In this document: piece after piece, positions 37,783-46,145 of the stretch
Numbering within the stretch: position 1 is the stretch's first letter
Layout: each line of letters opens with the position of its first letter
Origin: Streptomyces sp. AM 2-1-1
GTDB lineage: Bacteria; Actinomycetota; Actinomycetes; Streptomycetales; Streptomycetaceae
Reading direction: 5' to 3'
Length of the DNA: 64,000 nt
NCBI RefSeq assembly: GCF_029167645.1
Contig: NZ_CP119147.1
Coordinates: 5,474,501-5,538,500 of the forward strand
Program-made: the position numbers and the translations under genes
The notes under the pieces: model-generated
What the model saw: the letters and a program-made list of their open reading frames with translations, nothing else
Databases searched by the model: none
What the model was told of the DNA's origin: nothing

Positions 37783-38751
37783 TCAACCGACGGACGCCCC
37801 GGCCCCGGCCTGAGCCCCGACCCCCGTACCCGCACCTGCCCCGGCGCCCGTGCTCGCTCCCGTCGACGCGGCCGTACGCCGTCCGAGCGCCAGGGTGCGG
37901 TGCGCGGCGGCGGCCACCGCCGCGTCCACGAACCGGCCGTCCGGCAGGGCGAGTGCGCCCGAGTCCGTCCGGGCCGCCTCGACGATCTCCTCGGCCGCTT
38001 CCAGCTCCGCGTCGGTCGGCCGGAACGCCCGCTCGATCACCGGCAGCTGCCGGGGGTGGATCGCCGCCCGCCCCAGCATCCCCAGCGCCCGCCCCCGCCC
38101 GCAGGAGGCCCACAGCCCGTCCAGATCGCGTACGTCGGGGAAGACCGACTGCACCGGCGGCTCCAGCCCGGCCGCCCGCGCCGCCACCACGATCCGGCTC
38201 CTGGACCAGTCGAGCCCGACGTCGTCCCGTACGCCCAGATCGGCCCGGAGGTCGGACTCACCGAGCGCGATGCCCCGCACGTCGTGGTGGGCCGAGGCGA
38301 TGGAGTACGCGTGCTCGATCGCCAGCGCCGACTCGAGCAGCGGGTAGAGCGGGACGCCGGGGGCGAGCGCCGCCACGTGGTGCACGGAGACCGCGTGCGT
38401 GATCTTGGGCAGCCGTATCCCGGAGAGCCCGGGCAGCCCCGCCAGTGCCACCACGTCGTCCTCCCCGTGCACCCGCACATGGACCGGCACGGCGTCCCCG
38501 GCGGTCGTCACCGGGTCGGTGAGCAGTTCGGCGGTGGCGGAGCGCGCGTACTCCTTGCGGCCGGGGGCGACCGCGTCCTCCAGGTCCACGATCACCACGT
38601 CCGCGCCGGCCCTCAGCGCCTTGAGCACCACCTCCGGCCGGTCCCCGGGGACGTACAGCCAGGTCAGCGGCACCGGGCCGGTGTCGTACGGGGAGGTGTC
38701 ACCCGGCTCGGCGGCCACGGCGGCGCGGGGGCGCGCCCCGGGCGCCGTCAC
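37783..38751 (-). CDS. HpcH/HpaI aldolase/citrate lyase (CitE-like) family protein
   Basis: The 322-aa product is a CitE-like CoA-ester lyase: WLYVPGDRPE, DVVIVDLEDAV, RLPKITHA, LLESALAIEHA (metal-binding glutamate) and GLALG-type motif GIALGESDLRADLG. CitE-like proteins cleave or hydrolyse acyl-CoA thioesters such as malyl- or citramalyl-CoA. The last 30 residues are Gly/Ala low complexity. GTG 38751 overlaps the CoA-transferase stop by 4 nt. It is the last gene of the ADP-ribosylglycohydrolase operon; with the CoA-transferase it suggests handling of an organic acid as a CoA ester. Confidence 0.88.
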   Translation of the reverse strand: MTAPGARPRAAVAAEPGDTSPYDTGPVPLTWLYVPGDRPEVVLKALRAGADVVIVDLEDAVAPGRKEYARSATAELLTDPVTTAGDAVPVHVRVHGEDDVVALAGLPGLSGIRLPKITHAVSVHHVAALAPGVPLYPLLESALAIEHAYSIASAHHDVRGIALGESDLRADLGVRDDVGLDWSRSRIVVAARAAGLEPPVQSVFPDVRDLDGLWASCGRGRALGMLGRAAIHPRQLPVIERAFRPTDAELEAAEEIVEAARTDSGALALPDGRFVDAAVAAAAHRTLALGRRTAASTGASTGAGAGAGTGVGAQAGAGASVG

Positions 38752-39947
38752 AGCGCCCCTTCGGAGCGCAGCGCCGCGATCCGCGCACCGGAGAGGCCCA
38801 GCTCCGTGAGGATCTCCTCGGTGTCGGCCCCGTGCGGGCGGCCCGCCCACCGGATGCCGCCGGGGGTGCCGGAGAGCCGGAAGAGGACGTTCTGCATCCG
38901 CAGCGGGCCCAGCTCCGGGTCGTCGACCTCCGTCACGCTGTCCAGCGCCCGGTACTGGGGGTCCTCCATCACGTCCCGGACGTCGTAGACGGGCGCGATG
39001 GCCGCCTCCGCCTTCTCGAACGCGGCGAGCGCGTCGTCCCGGGTGTGCCGGGCGATCCAGCGCCCGACCGCCTCGTCCAGCTCGTCCGCGTGCTCGGCGC
39101 GGGTCGCCCCCGAGGCGAACCACGGCTCGTCGATCAACTCGGGGCGCCCGACCAGCCGCATGACCCGCTCGGCGATCGACTGCGCCGAGGTGGACACCGC
39201 GACCCACTGGCCGTCCGAGGTGCGGTAGGTGTTGCGCGGGGCGTTGTTCCGCGACCGGTTGCCGGTGCGCTGCTGGACATGGCCGAGCTGGTCGAACCAG
39301 AGCGGCTGCGGACCCAGCACCGTCAGGATCGGCTCGATGATCGCCATGTCGACGACCTGCCCGCGCCCGGTGCGGTCGCGCCCGGCGAGCGCGGCCATCA
39401 CGGCGTAGGCGGTGGCGAGCGCCGCGATCGAGTCGGCGAGGCCGAACGGCGGCAGCGTCGGAGGCCCGTCCGGCTCCCCGGTGATCGACGCGAACCCGCT
39501 CATCGCCTCGGCCAGCGTCCCGAACCCGGGGCGGTGGGAGTAGGGGCCGAACTGACCGAAGGCCGTCACCCGGGTCAGCACCAGCCGCGGGTTGGCCGCC
39601 TCCAGCTCCTCCCAGCCGAGGCCCCACCGCTCCAGGGTCCCGGGCCGGAAGTTCTCGATGATCACGTCGGTCTCCGCGGCCAGCCGCAGCAGCACCTCCC
39701 GCCCGCCGGGGCTCGACAGGTCCAGAGTGAGGTTGCGCTTGTTGCGGCCGAGGAGCTTCCACCAGAGGCCGACCCCGTCCTTCGCCGGACCGTGCCCGCG
39801 CGAGGGGTCGGGCTTGCGCGGGTGCTCGACCTTGATCACCTCGGCGCCGAAGTCACCGAGCATGGTCGCCGCGAGCGGACCGGCGAAGAGGGTGGCCAGA
39901 TCCAGGACCCGCAGGCCGGACAGGGGAGGGGAGGCGGGTGCGGTCAT
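38748..39947 (-). CDS. CaiB/BaiF family CoA-transferase
   Basis: This family III CoA-transferase (399 aa) has LRVLDLATLFAGPLAATMLGDFGAEVIKVE at the N-terminus (split here: LDLATLFAGP, then LGDFGAEVIKVE), a catalytic aspartate in FGLADSIAAL, NFRPGTLERWGLG and FGQFGPYSHRPGFG. It moves CoA between carboxylic acids. GTG/ATG overlaps of 4 nt link it to ribokinase upstream and the CitE-like gene downstream. The acid substrate is unknown. Confidence 0.9.
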   Translation of the reverse strand: MTAPASPPLSGLRVLDLATLFAGPLAATMLGDFGAEVIKVEHPRKPDPSRGHGPAKDGVGLWWKLLGRNKRNLTLDLSSPGGREVLLRLAAETDVIIENFRPGTLERWGLGWEELEAANPRLVLTRVTAFGQFGPYSHRPGFGTLAEAMSGFASITGEPDGPPTLPPFGLADSIAALATAYAVMAALAGRDRTGRGQVVDMAIIEPILTVLGPQPLWFDQLGHVQQRTGNRSRNNAPRNTYRTSDGQWVAVSTSAQSIAERVMRLVGRPELIDEPWFASGATRAEHADELDEAVGRWIARHTRDDALAAFEKAEAAIAPVYDVRDVMEDPQYRALDSVTEVDDPELGPLRMQNVLFRLSGTPGGIRWAGRPHGADTEEILTELGLSGARIAALRSEGAL

Positions 39948-40828
39948 GAGGCATCGATCTCGCTTCGGTAGGGCATGGAGGTGGACGCACCGGGCTTCTG
40001 CACGCAGAGGGCGGCGGCCGAGGACGCCCAGGCGACCGCCTCGGCGACCGGCCTGCCCTCGCCTAGGGCCACGGCCAGCGTCCCGACGAAGGTGTCGCCC
40101 GCGCCGGTCGTGTCGACCGTGGTCACCTCGGGGGCGGCGAAGTGCACGGGTTCGCCGCCCCGGGCCGCGTACAGGCAGCCCTTCGAACCGAGGGTGATGA
40201 CGACCTCCGGCACCCGGCGGAGCAGGATCTGCGCGGCGGCGTACGGGTCCTCGAAGCCGGAGAGCCGCGCCGCCTCGTGCTCGTTGGGGACCAGCAGGTC
40301 CACGTGGTCGAGGAGTTCGTCGGGCAGCGGCTGGACGGGGGCGGGGGTGAGGATGGTGCGCACCCCCTGCGCGTGGGCGGTCCGCGCCCCCTCGGCGACC
40401 GCCGGCAGCGGCAGCTCCAGCTGGAGCAGCAGCAGATCGGCCGAGGCCACGGCGGCGGTCTCGGCGGGCCCGAGCCCGGTGAACGTGCCGTTGGCGCCTG
40501 GTACCACGACGATCGCGTTGGCGCCTTCGGCGTCGACCACGATGTGCGCCGTGCCGCTCGCGCCCTCGGCGGTGCGCACCAGAGCGGTGTCGATCCCCGC
40601 GCTCTCCAGACCGCCCCGCAGCTGCGAGCCGTACGCGTCGGCGCCGACCGCGCCGATCATCGTGACCTCTCCGCCCGCACGCGCGGCGGCCACCGCCTGG
40701 TTGGCGCCCTTGCCGCCGGGCACCGTACGGAACTCCTTCCCGGCGACGGTCTCGCCGAGCGCGGGCGCGCGTGCGACGTAGGCGACCAGATCCATGTTGA
40801 TGCTGCCGAGCACCGCGATACGGGTCAT
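39944..40828 (-). CDS. rbsK: Ribokinase (PfkB family)
   Basis: The 294-aa product is a canonical ribokinase: SINMDLV and GGKGANQAVAAAR near the N-terminus and the catalytic DTTGAGDTF near residue 245. It should phosphorylate ribose at O5. No ribose transporter or RbsR regulator is nearby; instead four ADP-ribosylglycohydrolase-family genes precede it, which suggests the ribose may come from glycoside hydrolysis. It overlaps neighbours by 4 nt on both sides. Confidence 0.93.
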   Translation of the reverse strand: MTRIAVLGSINMDLVAYVARAPALGETVAGKEFRTVPGGKGANQAVAAARAGGEVTMIGAVGADAYGSQLRGGLESAGIDTALVRTAEGASGTAHIVVDAEGANAIVVVPGANGTFTGLGPAETAAVASADLLLLQLELPLPAVAEGARTAHAQGVRTILTPAPVQPLPDELLDHVDLLVPNEHEAARLSGFEDPYAAAQILLRRVPEVVITLGSKGCLYAARGGEPVHFAAPEVTTVDTTGAGDTFVGTLAVALGEGRPVAEAVAWASSAAALCVQKPGASTSMPYRSEIDAS

Positions 40829-42192
40829 GGGTACAGAGCCTCCTGGTAGGTCTGTTCGGCGAGGGTGTCGAAGCCGGTGCCGTCGAACCCCGCCACCGAG
40901 GTGGCGAGCCGGTTCTTCAGCGGGGCGGTCCAGTGGCCGGGCAGGGCGTCCGGGCGGCCCGCGAGCAGGCCGGCGAGCGATCCGGCGGTCGCCCCGTTCG
41001 AGTCGGTGTCCCAGCCGCCCATCACGGCGTTGCCGATCGAACGGGTGAAGTCGCCGTCGGCGTGGGTGAGGGCGGCGGCCAGCAGCGCCGCGTTGGGCAG
41101 CACGTGCACCCAGTGGTGCGTGGCGGCGTAGACCGCGTGCAGCCGGTCCACCACCGTGTCGAAGTCGCCCCCCGTCCCCGCCGCCCCGATGCCCAGGCGT
41201 ACCGCGTCGGCGTACCGGGAACCGGGCGGCACCACCCGCAGCCCGGCGGCGAGGCAGCCGTGCACGTCGCTCTCCCCGCCGGCCGCCTCCGCCAGCGCCG
41301 CCGCGGTGAACATCGCCCCGTACACGCCGTTCGCGGTGTGGGTCAGGACCGCGTCACGGTGCGCCTGTTCCGCCGCCGCACCCGGATCGCCCGGACAGGT
41401 CCAGCCGTGCACGTCGGCGCGGATCTGTGCGCCGATCCACTCGCGGAACGGGTTGCGGTGGCGGGCCGTCCCCGGCGGCTCCACGCCGTCCAGCAGATTG
41501 CGGTACGCGATCCGCTCCGCGGTGAAGACCCGGCCGGCCGGCAGCTCGTCGAGCCAGAGCCGCGCCAGGTCGCCGGTGCTGAAGGCACGCCCGTGGCGCT
41601 GGAGCAGCACCACGGTCAGCAGCGGGAAGTTGAGGTCGTCGTCCTCCGGCATCCCGTCGATGTTCTCCGCCAGCGAGGTGGGGCCGGAGCGACGGTTCCA
41701 GGGGTGCGCGGCCAGGAGGCCGGCGGGCACGCCCCGGGCGGTGAACCAGTCGGTGAGCGGCCAGTTGCCGGTGGCCCGGGCCAGCGCGCGGATGCCCTCC
41801 AGCGGGAGCTTCTCCACCGGCTTGCCGAGCAGACAGCCCGCCGCCCTGCCCAGCCACCCGGCGTGCAGCCGGTCCCGGTCCGGGGCCGGCCGAGCGGGCG
41901 GCGGAGCCGGCCACCGCGGGCAGAGCGCCCGGACGTCCTGGAGCTCCGTGGGCTCCATCGCCGCCAACGGAGTCTCGAGCAGCGCGAGTTCGTCGAGCAG
42001 GCGCTCGGCGAGAGCGCGCAGGCGCGGCGGTGCGGGCGGCTCGGAGGCCCCGGCCCGCTCCGGTGCGGGCGGGCCGCCGGCCGCGTACCACCGGCGGGCG
42101 ATCCGGGAGGCGTCCCGGCCGTCCTGCTCCGCCTGGCGCAGTTCGTGTCCGATCAGGTCCTCCGGCTGGACCCAGGTCAGCCGTACGTTCAC
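40825..42192 (-). CDS. ADP-ribosylglycohydrolase family protein A
   Basis: A 110-residue N-terminal extension precedes the ARH fold in this 455-aa protein. Entry motif: GWLGRAAGCLLGKPVEKL. The usual TDDT is replaced by PEDDDLNFPL, while the C-terminal metal motif GWDTDSNGATAG is intact. The family cleaves N- or O-glycosidic ADP-ribose bonds, or other ribosides, with two Mg2+. It overlaps rbsK downstream and ARH-B upstream by 4 nt each. The exact substrate is not predictable. Confidence 0.9.
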   Translation of the reverse strand: MNVRLTWVQPEDLIGHELRQAEQDGRDASRIARRWYAAGGPPAPERAGASEPPAPPRLRALAERLLDELALLETPLAAMEPTELQDVRALCPRWPAPPPARPAPDRDRLHAGWLGRAAGCLLGKPVEKLPLEGIRALARATGNWPLTDWFTARGVPAGLLAAHPWNRRSGPTSLAENIDGMPEDDDLNFPLLTVVLLQRHGRAFSTGDLARLWLDELPAGRVFTAERIAYRNLLDGVEPPGTARHRNPFREWIGAQIRADVHGWTCPGDPGAAAEQAHRDAVLTHTANGVYGAMFTAAALAEAAGGESDVHGCLAAGLRVVPPGSRYADAVRLGIGAAGTGGDFDTVVDRLHAVYAATHHWVHVLPNAALLAAALTHADGDFTRSIGNAVMGGWDTDSNGATAGSLAGLLAGRPDALPGHWTAPLKNRLATSVAGFDGTGFDTLAEQTYQEALYP

Positions 42193-43373
42193 CGCTCACC
42201 CGCCAGGACCGCGAAGGCCGCCTCGTGCGCACGGCGGCGGGCGGTGTCGGCGGCGAACACCTCGCGCGCCACCGCCGTCAGGGTCCGCGCGGGGGCGTGC
42301 AGGTCGAGCCGGCTCGCCGAGGCGACCGTCTTCGCCCACTCCTCGGGCACCGCCGCCTCGCCGTACAGCGCGCCGACGATCGCCCCGCTCATGGTGGCGA
42401 TCGAGTCGCAGTCCCTGCCGTAGTTCACCGAACCCAGCACCGTACGGCGGTAGTCACCGCCCCCCGCCAGCAGCATGCCGAGGGCGACGGGCAACTCCTC
42501 GATGGAGTGCAGCCGGGAAGGCCGTCGGGCGCCGAGCGAGGGGGAGCGGTAGTCGGGGCCGACCGTGTCGAAGGGGGCGACCGCCTCCCGCAGCGGCGCC
42601 AGGGCCGACGCCGTGTCGCCGTGCCGGACCGCCTCCTCGCACACCGCCTCGATCGCCGCGCGGGTACCGTCCTTGGCGAGCGCCAGGCACGCCTCGACCA
42701 CCGAGCCGGGCGTGGCACCCGGCACGCACGCGGCGGCGACGGCCGCCGCGAACACCCCGGCCGCCTCCCGGCCGTAGGAGGACTGGTGGGGCGCCGCGAC
42801 CTCCAGTGCCTCCGCGTACGCCGCCTCCGGATGCGCCGCGTTGACCAGCCCGACCGGCGCCATGTACATCGCCGCACCGCAGTTGACGATGTTTCCGCTG
42901 CCCGCCTCGCGCGGATCGACGTGACCGTAGTGCACCCGCGCCACGAGCCACTTCTCCGCGAGGAAGATCCGCTGGAGCGGCAGCGCCTCCGCCTCCAGCT
43001 CCGGGATCCAGCGCGGGGTGGAGATCAGGTCCGGGACGAGGTGCGTGGCGACGGAGTACGCGTCCAGGTGGCCGCGGACCGCGTCGTAGACCCGCACCAG
43101 CGCGTGGGTCATCAAGGTGTCGTCGGTGACGTGCCCATCGCCCTTGTGGTACGGGGCGATCGGGCGGGCCGTGCGCCAGTCGTCGCCGTACCAGGGGCCG
43201 ACGATCCCGCTCACCGGACCGCCGTGCCGCTCCGCGATCTGCTCGGAGGTCCAGCCTTCGACCGGCCCCCCGAGGGCGTCGCCCACTGCGGCTCCGACGA
43301 GGGCTCCGGTCACTCGTTCATCGAGGGAAAGCGTGTCCGATACGGGGTGTTGCGTACTCGCTGTGGGGATCAT
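42189..43373 (-). CDS. ADP-ribosylglycohydrolase family protein B
   Basis: The 394-aa product has GALVGAAVGDALGGPVEG, the TDDT motif in HVTDDTLMTHAL and the second metal motif as YGRDCDSIATMSG (DxDS). Metal ligands therefore look complete. ATG 43373 has GGTGGA about 10 nt upstream; GTG 43388 is an alternative. Either start lies inside the end of ARH-C (56 or 71 nt overlap), far longer than the 4-nt overlaps elsewhere in this operon. Confidence 0.88.
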   Translation of the reverse strand: MIPTASTQHPVSDTLSLDERVTGALVGAAVGDALGGPVEGWTSEQIAERHGGPVSGIVGPWYGDDWRTARPIAPYHKGDGHVTDDTLMTHALVRVYDAVRGHLDAYSVATHLVPDLISTPRWIPELEAEALPLQRIFLAEKWLVARVHYGHVDPREAGSGNIVNCGAAMYMAPVGLVNAAHPEAAYAEALEVAAPHQSSYGREAAGVFAAAVAAACVPGATPGSVVEACLALAKDGTRAAIEAVCEEAVRHGDTASALAPLREAVAPFDTVGPDYRSPSLGARRPSRLHSIEELPVALGMLLAGGGDYRRTVLGSVNYGRDCDSIATMSGAIVGALYGEAAVPEEWAKTVASASRLDLHAPARTLTAVAREVFAADTARRRAHEAAFAVLAGER

Positions 43374-44562
43374 GGCTGAATTGTCCACCCGTGGCGGCCT
43401 GTTCCGTGGCTGCGAGCAGCCCGGCGAGTTCCATCAGATCGGTGCCCGCGAACCGGGGCAGCGCACAGCCGGCGAGCGTCCGGCACGCCTCCCGCCACCC
43501 GGACGGTACGGTCCGGATGCCGCCGAGCGCTCCGGTCAGCGCCCCGGCGAGCGCGGGCGCCGAGTCCGCGACCCGGGAGAGGCAGGCGGCCGCCGGGACC
43601 GCCTGGGCGATCTCGCCCCGCGCCGCCGTGGTCAGCGCGAGCGCCACCGGGACCGTCTCGGCCGCCGCGATGCCGTAGCTGTAGACGTGGTCGACGATCT
43701 GGTGCTCCAGGACCGGGACGAGCGAGAACGCTCCGGCGGGTTCGTCCGCGAACTCCCGCGCGAGGCGCACCGCGTGCACCGCGTTGCGCGCGATCTCGGT
43801 GCCCTCGGGGAGCTGCGCGAGCGCCGCGTCCACCACGGCCCGCACGTCGGCCCCGGCGAGAGCCTCGGCGACGGCGGCCGCGATGGCCCGCGCTCCGTGC
43901 ACCCCGTCACCGTCCTGGGTGTACCGGGCGTCGAACTCGGCGAGCGTGGCGGCGGCGGCCGGATCGCCCGGGTGCACCACCGCGAGCACCGCGGCCCGCA
44001 CGCAGGCGGCGTCGTCGAAGTAGTGCGGGTTGTCGTGACCGGTGGCGGGCGGGCGCAGCCCGGCGGCGAGGTTGCCGAGCCCGGCGCGCACCGAGATCCG
44101 GGCGCGCAGCGGCAGCACCGCCGCCTCCACCTCCGGCGCCCGTTCACTGGCCGCGGCGACCTTGGCGGCCAGCGCGTTCCAGGCGCGGTCCACGGCGTCG
44201 CGCATCCGGCGGTCGGGGGCGAGCCCCCGCGCCGTGTCGGCCGCTGCGGCGAGCACCGTACCGGCGGCGAAGGCGGCCCACTCGGCGTCGTCGGAGGGGC
44301 CGAGCCGCAGCGGCTCCGGCGGCTGGTTCAGCGCGATCGGCACCGGCAGCGTGGTGGTGGCGTTCAGTTCGGCGAAGGTGTCCAGCTCCCGGGTGAGCCG
44401 CCGCGTCCACTCGGGCATCCGGGCCGCCCGGTGCCGGGCGGCGGGCCAGCCGGCCGCGTCCCCGGAGGCGAGCCCCAGCAGCAGGCCCTCGATCCGCTCC
44501 CGCCGGGACACCTCGCGCGGCTCCGCCTCCGGCAGCACGGCGTCCGTGCCGGCCGCCGTCAC
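43318..44562 (-). CDS. ADP-ribosylglycohydrolase family protein C, divergent metal site
   Basis: The 414-aa product has GLLLGLASGDAAGWPAARH, and SDDAEWAAFAAG aligns with TDDTEYAIFSG of ARH-D. The second metal motif is degraded: RVADSAPALAG aligns with GRDADTTAAVAG of ARH-D, so the first Asp is Val and Thr is Ser/Ala. It may have lost catalysis or changed substrate, perhaps acting as a partner subunit. Start GTG 44562 overlaps ARH-D by 4 nt. Confidence 0.85.
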   Translation of the reverse strand: MTAAGTDAVLPEAEPREVSRRERIEGLLLGLASGDAAGWPAARHRAARMPEWTRRLTRELDTFAELNATTTLPVPIALNQPPEPLRLGPSDDAEWAAFAAGTVLAAAADTARGLAPDRRMRDAVDRAWNALAAKVAAASERAPEVEAAVLPLRARISVRAGLGNLAAGLRPPATGHDNPHYFDDAACVRAAVLAVVHPGDPAAAATLAEFDARYTQDGDGVHGARAIAAAVAEALAGADVRAVVDAALAQLPEGTEIARNAVHAVRLAREFADEPAGAFSLVPVLEHQIVDHVYSYGIAAAETVPVALALTTAARGEIAQAVPAAACLSRVADSAPALAGALTGALGGIRTVPSGWREACRTLAGCALPRFAGTDLMELAGLLAATEQAATGGQFSHDPHSEYATPRIGHAFPR

Positions 44563-45680
44563 CGGAGCACTCCTTCCGCGTGCGGCAGGGACACCGGTGA
44601 GACGTCGTCCGGCGGCGCGCTCCCGGTCGCCGCCACCGGAGCCGCCGCCATCCGAGCCGCGCCCGCCGTCCCGTCGGCGGGCCGTTCCCGCCCGGCCGCG
44701 GGTTCGCCCGCCGTCAGCAACTCCGCGACGTCCAGCACGTGGTAGCCCCGCATCGACGGCAGGCAGCTGCCGCGCACCGGGCCGATCGCGGTGGCCCACT
44801 CGGAGGGGATCGCCGCCGCACCCTGCCAGGCCCCGGCCAGTGCCCCGGCCACCGCCGCCGTGGTGTCCGCGTCCCGCCCCATGTTCACCGCGGTGAGCAC
44901 GGCGGCGCGGAAATCTCCCCGCGCGGCCGTGAAGGCGCCGAACGCCAGGCCCACCGCCTCCGGCGCCAGGTCCGTCCACGGATAGCCGGCGATCACCACC
45001 GCGGACCGCACCGCCCGCTCCGCCGTCAGCCGGTCCGGGTACGTGTGCTGCGCGGCGGTGACCGCCCGCCGCAGGGAGCGCGCGGTCCACGAGTCCATCG
45101 GCACCACCGACAGCGCCGCCGCGACCACGGAAGAGGTGCTCGCCCCGACCATCGCCGCCGCGACCCCGGCCGCGACCGCCTGGCCGCCGTAGATCCCCTC
45201 GCCGTCGTGGCTGACCTGCCCGTCGATGGCGACCAGCCGCGCCGCCTCGGCGGGCCGGCCGGCCGCGAACACCCCGAACGGGGCCGCGCGCATCGCCAGT
45301 CCGTCGCTCCACGCGTGCCGGTGCTGTGCGGAGATCGGGGCGGCCAGCCCCCGGCGCAGGTTCTCCAGGGTGCCGCGTTCGCTGAACCCGGCTCCCCGGA
45401 AGGGCCCTTCGTCCAGATCGGCGATCCAGTGGTGCCAGGCGCGGTCCACGTCCGCGACGGTGAGGGCCGAACCGTGGCGGGCCAGCAGCAGCCCGGAGAA
45501 GATCGCGTACTCGGTGTCGTCCGTACCCGCCGGATCGTCGCTGACGAAGCCCTCGATCCGGCCCCAGCGGGCGCGGATCTGCGACGGTCTCAGGTTCTCC
45601 GCCGGGGCACCCAGCGCGTCCCCGACGGCCAGCCCGAGCAACGCCCCCCGGGCCCGGTCCTTGCCGGTGATCGGTTCCAT
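44559..45680 (-). CDS. ADP-ribosylglycohydrolase family protein D, canonical
   Basis: This 373-aa protein, first in the operon, keeps every family motif: GALLGLAVGDALGAPAEN near the N-terminus, GTDDTEYAIFSG and MGRDADTTAAVAGALAG. A disordered Ala/Pro tail of about 50 residues ends it. It is closest to DraG/crystallin-J1-type hydrolases. ATG 45680 has AAGGG 8 nt upstream. It is the one most likely to be an active hydrolase. Confidence 0.9.
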   Translation of the reverse strand: MEPITGKDRARGALLGLAVGDALGAPAENLRPSQIRARWGRIEGFVSDDPAGTDDTEYAIFSGLLLARHGSALTVADVDRAWHHWIADLDEGPFRGAGFSERGTLENLRRGLAAPISAQHRHAWSDGLAMRAAPFGVFAAGRPAEAARLVAIDGQVSHDGEGIYGGQAVAAGVAAAMVGASTSSVVAAALSVVPMDSWTARSLRRAVTAAQHTYPDRLTAERAVRSAVVIAGYPWTDLAPEAVGLAFGAFTAARGDFRAAVLTAVNMGRDADTTAAVAGALAGAWQGAAAIPSEWATAIGPVRGSCLPSMRGYHVLDVAELLTAGEPAAGRERPADGTAGAARMAAAPVAATGSAPPDDVSPVSLPHAEGVLR

Positions 45681-46145
45681 CGGTCGACCCTTCGTCCGTA
45701 CACGATTCCCCCCTGTCCGATCTGTGCCACGCCCGACGGCCGGGAAGGCTGACAACCGGAATAAAAGGGCCATGCGGATGAACCTAGACGAAACGGAGTG
45801 AGGGGCTGGACGGAGGAACGGGAAATCCCTGCGGAGAAGCCCCTCTCCCCCTCAGGTCATACCCGAAAGGATGACGGCCGGGTCAGGTGGGCCAGCCGTA
45901 CGGGTGAACGGGGACAGGCCCTCCGCCGCGCCCCGGGCCGAGACCCTCGGCCGTGTCCTACGGAGCTCCCGGCGAGGGGTGCGCGCGGGGTCGGCAAGGA
46001 AGGTGAGCCATACCTGTCTTCGCTGGTCAGCGCGGTGGTAAGTACGGCCTGCCTTGCTGGCGGGCGCCGGAATTCGTGCGTATTTTCGACGGTGTCGGGC
46101 GGTGGGCGGAGGGGCTGCGGAACCGTCGGCGGATAGGGGAGCACT
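45681..46145. other. Divergent intergenic region with iron box
   Basis: About 465 nt between the ADP-ribosylglycohydrolase operon and the VIT transporter. It holds the promoters of both and one DmdR/IdeR-like site (45999-46017). An AT-rich patch (GGAATAAAAGG, about 45758) lies on the operon side. I see no gene here. Confidence 0.5.
45999..46017. promoter_or_regulatory. Iron box (DmdR/IdeR-type operator)
   Basis: The core AGGTGAGCCATACCT matches 13 of 15 positions of AGGTGAGCCTAACCT, the centre of the known DmdR1 iron box (19-bp match 13/19). It is about 130 nt upstream of the VIT-family gene, which handles Fe/Mn, so the context agrees with the motif. Confidence 0.6.

Noticed and set aside
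46032..46055. Second iron box near the VIT gene
   Set aside because: Only about 9 of 19 positions match the consensus, close to chance for this composition.
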